This document shows positions 53,043 through 61,500 of a stretch of DNA of 64,000 bases, piece after piece (position 1 is the stretch's first letter; every line of letters starts with the position of its first letter). The DNA is from UBA5429 sp942493315 (lineage in GTDB: Bacteria; Bacteroidota; Bacteroidia; Bacteroidales; WCHB1-69). Made by a program: the position numbers and the translations under genes. The stretch is from NCBI GenBank assembly GCA_942493315.1, contig OW818690.1, forward strand, positions 1,674,001-1,738,000, in the 5' to 3' direction. The notes beneath the pieces are model-generated. The model was not told where the DNA came from. It did no database searches and worked only from the letters and a program-made list of their open reading frames with translations.

Positions 53043-54023
53043 ATGAGAAAAATAGTATTAACATTTCAATTAGTTGTGATTTATTTTCTTTCAAATTGCC
53101 AACCCTATTCATCATACTTTGCAGAAAATATAACGAAATACAGTGTTGCTCATACTGTAACTTGTAAAACAAAAGATTACTCTCCCAATAATTTGGGTGC
53201 TTGTATATGGACATTTGAATATAGAATAATAAAATCATTTGCTACAGCTTTTAATGGGAAAATATATTATGTAGCATTTAATGAGGCAAATACACTAATG
53301 CTTCCTTATCCAAATGAACATGAGGGAATTGTTCTCAGAGAGGACACATCAACAGGAAAACTATTTAGATATATAGAATCAATTAATAATGAGGTTTTAA
53401 TTTGTGATATGTCTCTAAATGAAGGAGATACTTTTCAACTTTTCCCAGCTTACGATATTTCATTATCGTATTGGAATGATTATTTTGAAAGAGGGATGAA
53501 AGTGGTTGTCGACTCTGTTCGATTTGTCAATGGGAAAAAAGTCATTTACTTTCCCAATATACCTCAAAGTCATTTTTACAATTCTCCAATTCAATATAAT
53601 ATTTCACTTCGGTTTATTGAAGGAATTGGTCCAACTTATGGTCCTTATGGATATTTTGATTATCATGGTTTGGAAAAAGATTTACCTTTGCTTTTATGTG
53701 TTGAAAAAGATAATAATCAAGTATTTATGTTGCATGAAGATTTACAATGTCTTCAGTATAGCACGTCTGTTAATGATATTGAAACATTAAAATTCAACAT
53801 ATACCCAAACCCGGCTTCCGATCATATTTTCATCTCTTCTGAAAATAATAATTCTGAAATCAAACTTTTTATATATGATTTTATTGGGAATGCCGTTGGT
53901 CAATATACATTTAACAATAGTATCCAAATTCCAATAAATGATCTTTCAAATGGGATATATACATTCATATTTTTAGATCAACAAAATAATCAAACAATAA
54001 AAAAAATTGTGATTCAAAAGTAA
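53043..54023 (+). CDS. Secreted protein with T9SS type A sorting domain
   Basis: 326 residues with signal peptide (MRKIVLTFQLVVIYFLSNCQP). The central part (DGKIYYVAF-like strands; VLREDTSTGKLFRYIESINNEVLICDMSLNEGDTFQLF; VVVDSVRFVNGKKVIYFPN; LRFIEGIGPTYGPYGY) resembles many Bacteroidota secreted proteins of unknown role. The last 75 residues (FNIYPNPASDHIFISSENNNSEIKLFIYDFIGN...LSNGIYTFIFLDQQNNQTIKKIVIQK) are the sorting domain. Next to a gene-free repeat region of 1.35 kb. Confidence 0.88.
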   Translation: MRKIVLTFQLVVIYFLSNCQPYSSYFAENITKYSVAHTVTCKTKDYSPNNLGACIWTFEYRIIKSFATAFNGKIYYVAFNEANTLMLPYPNEHEGIVLREDTSTGKLFRYIESINNEVLICDMSLNEGDTFQLFPAYDISLSYWNDYFERGMKVVVDSVRFVNGKKVIYFPNIPQSHFYNSPIQYNISLRFIEGIGPTYGPYGYFDYHGLEKDLPLLLCVEKDNNQVFMLHEDLQCLQYSTSVNDIETLKFNIYPNPASDHIFISSENNNSEIKLFIYDFIGNAVGQYTFNNSIQIPINDLSNGIYTFIFLDQQNNQTIKKIVIQK

Positions 54024-54143
54024 TGGATTACAAACTATATACGGACATAATTCGGTTAATGATTAAATGATTGCTCAATGTGCTCATTTTTTATTTTTCA
54101 TTCGTCCGTAGTCTGTTGTCCGCAGTCCGTAGTCTTTTTTTCA

Positions 54144-54316
54144 GGGCATTCCGGCTTCCTCCCCACAACCCCGCCCACGCCGTCGGCCTACGCCTACAAG
54201 TACGCAGTTGCAAAGCGTGGGCTGACTGGTCGTAAAAGGAGCTCACAAGTTCGCTCTTTTACTCCCACATCCCATCGCTTTGCAACTTTGCGCGCTTTCC
54301 GGCTCCGTCCTCACGC
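54144..54316 (+). ncRNA. Structured dispersed repeat, copy C
   Basis: 5' GGGCATTCCGGC, GCCGTCGG, outer stem AGTTGCAAAGCG (54206-54217) / CGCTTTGCAACT (54276-54287), inner stem TAAAA / TTTTA, bulged G, GAGC / GCTC and a loop identical to copy A (TCACAAGTTC). 3' end TTTGCGCGCTTTCCGGCTCCGTCCTCACGC aligns with the 3' ends of A and B. Confidence 0.75.
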
Positions 54317-54667
54317 GAACATAACCACAGGTTTTTGGGTTTTAGGTTTTAGTTTTCAGTTTTTGGTCCGGTCTACAGTCCCTCGTCTCTTGTCCATTTT
54401 CCATTATTAATTATTCACTATTCATTAGTTTGCCGTCCGCCGACTGCAGACTTTCCCCCAAATTATTCATTATTCATTATTCATTATTAATTATTCATTC
54501 TTCATTTAAGATCTCAGGGCTACGCCCCTCTAAATCATCACACACTATTCATCTGCTACAAAGATCGCACTCCTACGGAGCTGAAAAAGACTACGGACTA
54601 CGGACCACAGACTACAGACATTCAAATCGCAAAATAGTAGAAAATTTGTAAAACTATACATTTTTGT

Positions 54668-54959
54668 TGGCATCGGCGTTTCGATACGAAGCTAATTATT
54701 TCTTCGATTCATTCATCTATCGTAAAGGCGCTTCTACTCAACGACCTTAGCTTTGTGCAACAAATGCTCTACTCTAAGGTCGCTGAGTAGAAACCGCATT
54801 TTAGACAAAACTTAAAAATTAAGACAAATCAGGTTTCGTATCGAAGCGCCGACGCCATGAAATCACCAAACCAAGGTCGCTGAGTTGAAACCGCATTTTT
54901 GACAAAACTTAAAAATTAAGACAAATCAGGTTTCGTATCGAAGCGCCGACGCCATGAAA
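54668..54959. repeat. MITE-like inverted-repeat element with duplicated right half
   Basis: Terminal arms of 23 nt at 54668-54690 (starts TGGCATCGGCG, ends GATACGAA) and 54835-54857 pair with two mismatches. A second arm pair, about CTACTCAACGACCTTAG and CTAAGGTCGCTGAGTAG, lies inside. The right half (54776-54862) is repeated almost exactly at 54873-54959. No coding capacity. Confidence 0.8.
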
Positions 54960-55057
54960 AAGACTACAGACTTCGCTGTTTAAAGGTTGAACGCTTCGCT
55001 GTTGAAAGGTTTAAAAGTTGAAGATCTGTCAATGCCTAAAAATGGTTGACCGTTAGA

Positions 55058-55145
55058 AAACTGATAGCTGATAACTGATAGCTGATAACTGATAGCTGAT
55101 AACTGATAACTGATAGCTGATAGCTGATAACTGATAGATGATAAC
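55058..55145. repeat. GATAACTGATAGCT simple array
   Basis: Alternating CTGATAGCTGATAA units of 10 bp over about 90 bp. Confidence 0.9.
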
Positions 55146-55150
55146 TTATT

Positions 55151-55328
55151 GCGTTAGGGATTGGAAGGGCGCGAAGCGGTACGAGCTGGAACGAGCGCCG
55201 CGATGATTAATCCGATTCTGAATGAACCATCTTAAGCGAAGTGCAGCGAAGTACGGGAGCGAAGCGGACCCCTGAAAAGCCCGACGGCAGCAGGGTTGGG
55301 TTGTGGGTTGGCTGGTGCCGGAACGCCC
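55151..55328 (-). ncRNA. Structured dispersed repeat, copy D (variant type)
   Basis: On the minus strand: GGGCGTTCCGGC at the 5' end, CCAACCCTGCTGCCGTCGG identical to copy A, then a different centre with GCTTCGCTCCCGTACTTCG (shared with the short variants at 38811 and 39903), and the 3' end ATCCCTAACGC. The terminal GCGTT / AACGC pair keeps complementarity where A and B have GCATT / AATGC. Confidence 0.7.
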
Positions 55329-55374
55329 TTATTAATGTGCTAATATGCTAATGTACTAATATGCTAATATGCTC

Positions 55375-56568
55375 TTATCCATTCAAAAGCCATTCCAAGG
55401 CATTAATTTTGGTGATCCCATTAAAATCAGTTATAAAATCTTTATCCATGGTGATTAAATATTTTTGATAATGATCATTGATTTGTTGAAATGGGTATAA
55501 TTCCCTGTCTAATGTTTCTTTTGATTGATTAACAGAGTAGGATACTTGATAGTATTCCAATTTGTCATTTTTACGAGCTATAAAATCTATTTCATTTTGG
55601 TTTACCTTTCCAATATCAACCTTATACCCCCTTCGTAATAGCTCAAAATAAACGATATTTTCTAGCGCATGAGTTACTTCTATCTGTCTGTACCCAAGTA
55701 AATTATTCCTTAATCCTAAGTCGGACACATAGTACTTGTTTAATGTTTTTAGATATGCTTTTCCTTTAATATCAAATCGTACAGCTTTGTTTAAAATAAA
55801 TGCATTACAAAACATATCTATATATTTTTCGACAGTTTCATTTGTCACTCTTTTTCCTTCATTTTTTAACATTTTTGAAATAGAATGTGGAGATATAAGA
55901 CTACCTACAGATGACAATACCATCTTCAATATATTCTCTAATAAGTTGATATCATTGACATTATTTCTTTTAACAACATCTTTTAAAACGACTGTATTAT
56001 AGATCCCATCCAAATAGTTAATGATGATGTTTTCATTCGTTTCATTTGATAAAAATGGAAAACCTCCATACTTCATGTATCTATTGAAAGATGTTTCATG
56101 ATCTTGTTGAGGCTACTGTGTAGCGTACTCTTTAAAAGATAAAGGTAACATGTTAATTTCTACATATCTACCGGATAGCAATGTGGATATTTCGCTCGAA
56201 AGCATATATGCATTTGATCCGGTTAAATAAATATCTACGTTATAATCAACGGATAAACTATTCACTGCTTTTTCAAATTGATCTACATTTTGAACTTCAT
56301 CGATAAAAATATAGGAATGATTATTTTTTGATATTTTTTCGGAAATAAGTTCGTATAAACTACTATATTCTCTAATAGAATCATATTGAAATGATTCCAA
56401 GTTGATATAAATGATTTCATTCTGATCAATTCCGATTTTTTTTAAAAAATCAATATACTGTAATAACAGTGTAGATTTACCACATCTTCTGATTCCTGTA
56501 ATCACTTTAATGACCGCTTTGTCTTTAAAGTCAATGAGCAAATTTAAATAGTTTTCACGTGCAATCAT
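55375..56568 (-). pseudogene. AAA+ ATPase with DUF4143, interrupted by an in-frame amber codon
   Basis: Read through, one 397-codon frame from MIARENYLNLLIDFKDKAVIKVITGIRRCGKSTLL (Walker A GIRRCGKST) via SYIFIDEVQNVDQFEKAV (Walker B), IYLTGSNAYMLSSEISTLLSGRYVEINMLPLSFKEYATQ to a C-terminal DUF4143 / endonuclease-like domain (ILEKMVLSSVGSLISPHSISKML-type, HALENIVYFELLRRGYKVDIGKVNQNEIDFIARKNDKLEYYQV). The frame is broken only by TAG at 56115-56113, after ..EYATQ; no base is missing. A single change from CAG or similar explains it. The family is common in prokaryotes with unclear function. Confidence 0.9.
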
Positions 56569-56704
56569 GTTGTTTTTTATATTAAAGACGCAAAAATACA
56601 AAAAATGTTATAGTTTTACGGTTATGGAAGTAAAATAATATTCAGACCACAGACTTCGCTGTTGAAAGGTTTTTTCATTTTTCATTCGTCTTTTGTCCTT
56701 CGTC

Positions 56705-56738
56705 AAAAAAAAAAGCACCCTTTTGGGATGCTTTTTTT
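56705..56738 (-). terminator. Terminator of the COG2403 GTPase gene
   Basis: AAAAGCACCC / GGGATGCTTTT with TTTT loop (one bulged A) between A and T runs, 24 nt past the stop on the minus strand. Confidence 0.85.
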
Positions 56739-56761
56739 ATTCATAAATCTATAGAATCTAC

Positions 56762-58111
56762 TTATTTTTTAAGATTGTGTTTTTTAACAAAATCTATAAG
56801 AACAGTTTCTAAAGTTGGAGTTCCAATTTCTTGAAGTTCGTATCCAATTTTAACAACTGGTTGTTTGATGTTTACGAAACGTGGAAGGTCAATTGGAGTA
56901 CCAATAACTACTGCATCACAAGGAGTGTTAGCGATAGTTTGTTCTAAGTCTTTCATTTGAGCATCACCGTATCCCATAGCTGGAAGTAATGTTCCAATGT
57001 TTGGATAATGTTCGAAAGTGGTTGTTAATGAACCAACAGTGTAAGGTCTTGGGTCGATTAATTCAATAGCACCATATTTCATAGCAGCAACAGTACCTGC
57101 TCCGATTTTCATTTCACCATGAGTTAAAGTTGGACCATCTTCAACAACTAATACTCTTTTTCCTTTGATTAGTTCTGGTTTGTCAACAGTTAATACAGAA
57201 GCAGCATCAATCATGATCGCTTTTGGATTAATTCTAGCAAGGTTAGCTCTAACTGTATTGATATCAGCTAAAGAAGCTGAGTCAATTTTATTAATAACGA
57301 TAACGTCAGCCATTCTGGCAACTACTTCACCTGGATAGTAGCTAACTTCAGCACCTGGACGCAATGGGTCAGCAACACCTACATATAAGTCTGGAGTATA
57401 GAAAGAGAAGTCATTATTTCCACCATCCCAAAGGATAATGTCACAACCATCAGGATCATTTTCAGCAGCACGAACGATAGCTTCATAATCAACACCTGCA
57501 TAAATCACATTTCTTTTTGTAACTACGTGTGGTTCATACTCTTCCATTTCTTCGATTGTACAGTTGTGTTTTTTAAGATCTTCAACAGTAGCAAATCTTT
57601 GAACTTTTTGTTTGTTCAAATCTTGATCGTAAGGCATTGGGTGACGGATAGCAACCACTTTAAGTCCCATTCCTACTAAATACTCAATAATTCTTCTTGA
57701 AGTTTGAGATTTACCACAACCTGTACGAGTTGCACCAACTGCGATAACAGGTTTAGTAGATTTGATCATAGTGTCGTTAGGTCCCATTAAAGTGAAATTT
57801 GCACCGGCAGCATTCACAATTGCACTAACACCCATAACATAAGCATAAGGTTTGTCACTATATGCAAAAACACACTCATCAACATTGAATTTTTTGATTA
57901 ATTCAGGAAGTTCAGATTCTTTATAAATTGGAATACCACTTGGATAAAGATCTTCACCAGCTAGTTCTTTTGGATAAGGTCTTCCGTCAATACCGGGGAT
58001 TTGTTCTGCTGTAAAAGCAACAACGTTATAATTAGCGTTGTGTCTGAAATACGTATTGAAGTTGTGGAAATCTCTTCCTGCCGCTCCAATAATGATCACG
58101 TTTCTTTTCAT
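56762..58111 (-). CDS. COG2403 GTPase, cyclic 2,3-diphosphoglycerate synthase-like
   Basis: 449 residues. N-terminal Rossmann-like MKRNVIIIGAAGRDFHNFNTYFR, then P-loop VIAVGATRTGCGKSQTSRRIIEYL, VVAIRHPMPYDQDLNKQKVQRF, IILWDGGNNDFSFYTPDLYVGVADPLRPG, and a specificity-type INKIDSA. Archaeal relatives are annotated as cyclic 2,3-diphosphoglycerate synthase; the bacterial role is not established. Codon usage is smooth and the gene is alone, with its own -7 box and terminator, so probably well expressed. Confidence 0.85.
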   Translation of the reverse strand: MKRNVIIIGAAGRDFHNFNTYFRHNANYNVVAFTAEQIPGIDGRPYPKELAGEDLYPSGIPIYKESELPELIKKFNVDECVFAYSDKPYAYVMGVSAIVNAAGANFTLMGPNDTMIKSTKPVIAVGATRTGCGKSQTSRRIIEYLVGMGLKVVAIRHPMPYDQDLNKQKVQRFATVEDLKKHNCTIEEMEEYEPHVVTKRNVIYAGVDYEAIVRAAENDPDGCDIILWDGGNNDFSFYTPDLYVGVADPLRPGAEVSYYPGEVVARMADVIVINKIDSASLADINTVRANLARINPKAIMIDAASVLTVDKPELIKGKRVLVVEDGPTLTHGEMKIGAGTVAAMKYGAIELIDPRPYTVGSLTTTFEHYPNIGTLLPAMGYGDAQMKDLEQTIANTPCDAVVIGTPIDLPRFVNIKQPVVKIGYELQEIGTPTLETVLIDFVKKHNLKK

Positions 58112-58166
58112 AAAATTTTGATTTTAAGTTATATAAATAATTATCAAGTATTTTCTAGAGGTGCGC

Positions 58167-58174
58167 AAAGATAC
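58167..58174 (-). promoter_or_regulatory. Putative -7 element (TATCTTTG) of the COG2403 gene
   Basis: Minus-strand TATCTTTG about 55 nt upstream of the start at 58111. A TTG is present but only 14 nt further upstream. Confidence 0.5.
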
Positions 58175-58261
58175 TAAAATTTTTTCAACTAACCATTTAT
58201 TTATATAAAAATCTATGAATAACTATTTAATTTTTTTAAAGTTATTATTAAAATATTTTTA

Positions 58262-58269
58262 TAACTTTG
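58262..58269 (+). promoter_or_regulatory. Putative -7 element (TAACTTTG)
   Basis: TAACTTTG 45 nt upstream of the ATG at 58315; matches TAnnTTTG. Confidence 0.4.
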
Positions 58270-58314
58270 CAAAAATATTTTAAACACATATTATAAATCT
58301 AATCACAGTTTTTT

Positions 58315-58824
58315 ATGAAAAAATTTATTGCATTTTTCGTTTTAATTTCCCTTTTTGTAGGGATTTCTGCTCAGGAAGAGGAGTTTCAAGTACCCAAAAA
58401 ATACAAAATTAAGACAGAGGAGGATTGTACCCAGTATAAGGAGGATTTTAAAAAATGTGTAAATTGGTTGTTAGAAACTCCTTTAAATCAGGATGTAAAA
58501 AAAAGAAAATTGGCTAGTGCATTTTTTATGCAATGGCTTACCGTTACAGAAACTGTCACCATTGAAATGAATACAGATGTTGTTAAATTTGGCAAAGATG
58601 GAAATCTTATGATCATCTTTATGGCTGCTTGGGCTAAAGATGTTCTTGATTCAGAAGATAATCATAAAGATATCCTTAGAGGTAGTTTAATTGGTATCAA
58701 TGCAATGATCGATTTTTACGAAAAGAACAAAGATGATATGGACAAAAATAGTGACATTGAGAAATATATCAAGTTAAAAGCAAAAGGAAAACTGGATGAA
58801 ACCATTACAAAAAAATTAAAATAG
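58315..58824 (+). CDS. Secreted helical protein of unknown function
   Basis: 169 residues with signal peptide (MKKFIAFFVLISLFVGISAQ). The rest is charged and helical: CTQYKEDFKKCVNWLLETPLNQDVKKRKLASAFFMQWLTVTETVTIEMNTDVVKFGKDGNLMIIFMAAWAKDVLD, with two Cys near residues 39 and 49 that may pair. Annotated elsewhere, in my memory, only as hypothetical. Precedes the acetylation genes by 49 nt; coregulation is possible but unproven. Confidence 0.7.
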   Translation: MKKFIAFFVLISLFVGISAQEEEFQVPKKYKIKTEEDCTQYKEDFKKCVNWLLETPLNQDVKKRKLASAFFMQWLTVTETVTIEMNTDVVKFGKDGNLMIIFMAAWAKDVLDSEDNHKDILRGSLIGINAMIDFYEKNKDDMDKNSDIEKYIKLKAKGKLDETITKKLK

Positions 58825-58873
58825 ATTTTTGTTTATTTTTTAATTCTAACCTCATATACTAAACAACAATTTA

Positions 58874-60322
58874 ATGCTATTTAGTTCTCCTTTATTTTTG
58901 TATTTATTTCTCCCGATAACACTTTTGGGATACTATTTAATGATTCCCAAATTGAGAAACTACTGGCTTCTCGCTGCCAGTTTGGTTTTCTTTGCCTGGG
59001 GAGGCGTTACTTTTACTTTTATCCTTTTGGGATCTATTCTTCTTAATTATTTTTTTGGATTATGGATTCAAAAACAAAAAACTTCTGATAAAGGAAAACT
59101 TCCCCTTATCTTAGGAGTTTCAACCAACATTGCCATACTTGCAGTATTCAAATACACCAATTTTCTGGTACAAAATTTGAATCAATTATTGGATTGGATC
59201 CATATTCCGCTCATACCTCAAACGAACATTATTCTTCCAATTGGTATCTCTTTTTATACCTTTCATTCTCTTTCCTATTTAGTCGATATATACCGAAATA
59301 AGGCAGTTGCTCAAAGAAACTTTTTCGATTTATCCCTTTATATCACTATGTTTTCTCAACTTATTGCCGGCCCAATTATTAGATATAGTGATGTGGATCA
59401 GCAATTAAGAGGAAGAACACATACCCTTGAAAAATTCTCTTATGGGATTGAAAGATTTCTAATTGGATTAGGTAAAAAAGTGCTTCTTGCCAATACCTTT
59501 GCCAAAATTGCAGATCAAATTTTTGCTACTAATCCAATGGATTTAGGAGCTCCTCTGGCTTGGCTTGGAATCGTATGTTATTCTTTGCAAATCTACTGTG
59601 ATTTTGCCGGTTATTCCGATATGGCAATCGGATTAGGGCGCATGTTTGGGTTTGAATTTATGGAAAATTTTAATTTTCCTTATATAGCGAAGTCTGTAAA
59701 AGAATTTTGGCGTAGATGGCACATTTCACTATCTTCCTTTTTTAGAGATTATGTATATATCCCTCTTGGGGGCAATAAAATTACTATTTCAAGAACCTAT
59801 ATCAATTTACTCATCGTGTTTTTTCTCACAGGATTTTGGCACGGCTCGAGTTGGTCGTTTGTAGTTTGGGGTTTATTTCATGGGTTTTTTATGGTGATTG
59901 AAAGATTGGGATTTGGAAAAATTTTGGATAAAACGTGGAAACCTCTTGCCAATTTATATACTCTTTTAGTGGTGATGTTTGCCTGGGTTCTTTTCCGTGC
60001 AGATTCTTTAGGTTACGCTCTCGATTATTGGAAAGCGCTTTTCGATTTTAAAACTACCTCTGAACAAATGATCATTTTCAGAAGTTATCTGGATATTGAG
60101 TTTTATTTAACCTTTAGTATTGCAGTTTTGGGATCTTTTGGAGTGTACCAATTTATCGCACAATTTTTTAAAAAAATCATAAATTTCCCCAAATGGGCTG
60201 CACATACTTTTGCTTACGGATTTCATTTCATTTCGGTGATCTTTTATATCCTGATCTTGTATTTATCAACCATGTATTTAATATCCGGCACCTACAACCC
60301 TTTTATTTACTACAGATTTTAA
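58874..60322 (+). CDS. MBOAT family O-acyltransferase (AlgI-like)
   Basis: 482 residues, about ten membrane helices. MBOAT signature regions are clear: NIILPIGISFYTFHSLSYLVDIYR, FSQLIAGPIIRYSDVDQQL, FCDFAGYSDMAIGLGRMFGFEFMENFNFPYIAKSVKEFWRRWHISLSSFFRDYVYIPLGGNK, and the catalytic His in GFWHGSSWSFVVWGLFHGF. Moves acetyl groups across the inner membrane for acetylation of a polysaccharide or cell-wall polymer by a periplasmic partner, here the AlgX-like protein encoded 4 nt later. Confidence 0.93.
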   Translation: MLFSSPLFLYLFLPITLLGYYLMIPKLRNYWLLAASLVFFAWGGVTFTFILLGSILLNYFFGLWIQKQKTSDKGKLPLILGVSTNIAILAVFKYTNFLVQNLNQLLDWIHIPLIPQTNIILPIGISFYTFHSLSYLVDIYRNKAVAQRNFFDLSLYITMFSQLIAGPIIRYSDVDQQLRGRTHTLEKFSYGIERFLIGLGKKVLLANTFAKIADQIFATNPMDLGAPLAWLGIVCYSLQIYCDFAGYSDMAIGLGRMFGFEFMENFNFPYIAKSVKEFWRRWHISLSSFFRDYVYIPLGGNKITISRTYINLLIVFFLTGFWHGSSWSFVVWGLFHGFFMVIERLGFGKILDKTWKPLANLYTLLVVMFAWVLFRADSLGYALDYWKALFDFKTTSEQMIIFRSYLDIEFYLTFSIAVLGSFGVYQFIAQFFKKIINFPKWAAHTFAYGFHFISVIFYILILYLSTMYLISGTYNPFIYYRF

Positions 60323-60326
60323 TAAA

Positions 60327-61475
60327 ATGAGACCGATAAAATTCAGATATTTTTCCATTACACTTGTTTTTCTTGTGCTGATATCATTTCCAATAATCAA
60401 TCAATATTTTCATTTGATTCAGGATGCAAAAAATACTGAAAACAAAGCGCCTTTGCCCAAACCTAAAATCATGGAACATGATCTTGATAGTTTTCCTGCA
60501 CTTTTTGAACCCTATTATAGCTCCAATTTTACGATTCGACAACGATTAATCAAAGATTATTATGAATTTCATTTGGGAATTTTTAAAAAATCGCCACATC
60601 CGGATCAGGTTTTTATCGGCAAATATGATTGGCTGTTTATGGGGAGTGAGGAAAATGATTCTTATACCGGATCACATCCTTTAACACCGGAAGAGCTTGA
60701 AAAATTTAAAAAAGAACTGGAATATCGGCAACAATATTTACAAAAGAAAGGGATTCAATTTTATTTTGTAATTGCGCCTATAAAAGCATCCATTTATCCT
60801 GAATATATTCCGGAATCTGTTATTCGAAAAACTAAAAAAACTTGGGCTCAAACGTTAAATGAATATTTGCAAAAAAACAGCACCATAAATGTTATTGACT
60901 TACATACCACATTATGGAATGCCAAAGATGGGGGAAATGTGTATTTCAAAAATGACAACCATTGGAATTACAGAGCCGGATTGTTTTCTACCAATTGTAT
61001 TCTAAAAACTATTCACAAAGATTTTCCGCAAGTATCAGAAATTCCATTTACAGATTTTAAAGAGATTGTAAGAATAGGAAATTTAAGTGGTAATTTAACT
61101 TTAATGTTAGCTCAAACAGAACGTTATATTGATTCTATTTACGAATATGATCCATACAAAGGTTTTCAAGCAGAAGATCTTCCAGCTATTGGGTATCCTG
61201 TTTCACCGGGATTTCCTTATCGTCAGGATTATGAACTCCATAAAGGGATTAAAGGCTCTTCTCTTCCCAAATTACTTATGATTTCGGATTCCTTTTCCAA
61301 TTACTTGTTTCCTTTTATTTCAGAAAGGTTCAGAGAAACTACTAAAATATTTGATAATTGGGAGTACAAACGAAATGAGTTTATTATTGAAAACGAAAAA
61401 CCTGATATTGTAATTCTGGTTGTTTGGGAAGCCAATCTGCGACATATCTTATGGTATGCAGAAGAAAAGAAATGA
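60327..61475 (+). CDS. AlgX/AlgJ-like SGNH acetyltransferase
   Basis: 382 residues. N-terminal membrane anchor or signal (YFSITLVFLVLISFPIINQYF). FNIRQR-like NFTIRQRLIKDYYEFHLGIF and DQVFIGKYDWLFMG are typical of AlgJ/AlgX. Catalytic elements: DGGNVYFKNDNHWNYRAGLF (Asp-His) and LLMISDSFSNYLFPFI (Ser). It probably transfers acetyl from the MBOAT partner to an exported glycan. The glycan is not encoded in this window. Confidence 0.85.
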   Translation: MRPIKFRYFSITLVFLVLISFPIINQYFHLIQDAKNTENKAPLPKPKIMEHDLDSFPALFEPYYSSNFTIRQRLIKDYYEFHLGIFKKSPHPDQVFIGKYDWLFMGSEENDSYTGSHPLTPEELEKFKKELEYRQQYLQKKGIQFYFVIAPIKASIYPEYIPESVIRKTKKTWAQTLNEYLQKNSTINVIDLHTTLWNAKDGGNVYFKNDNHWNYRAGLFSTNCILKTIHKDFPQVSEIPFTDFKEIVRIGNLSGNLTLMLAQTERYIDSIYEYDPYKGFQAEDLPAIGYPVSPGFPYRQDYELHKGIKGSSLPKLLMISDSFSNYLFPFISERFRETTKIFDNWEYKRNEFIIENEKPDIVILVVWEANLRHILWYAEEKK

Positions 61476-61500
61476 TTATCAATTTAGAAAAACAGGCTCT

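Larger units (their letters stand above)
54024..55374. repeat. Gene-free 1.35-kb region packed with repeats
   Basis: No credible gene; frames here are repeat artefacts. From left: TCCGTAGTCTGTTGTCC array (54106-54135), structured repeat copy C (54144-54316), CCCTCGTCTC words (54369-54394), TTATTCAT array (54465-54505), inverted ACTACGGACT array (54588-54622), an inverted-repeat element with a tandem duplication (54668-54959), a GATAACTGATAGCT array (about 55058-55145), structured repeat copy D (55151-55328) and a GCTAATATGC array (55335-55372). Confidence 0.85.

Noticed and set aside
54078..54651. Open frames of 73-110 aa within the repeat region after the T9SS cargo gene
   Set aside because: They run across the structured repeat and simple arrays, with compositions unlike any protein family.
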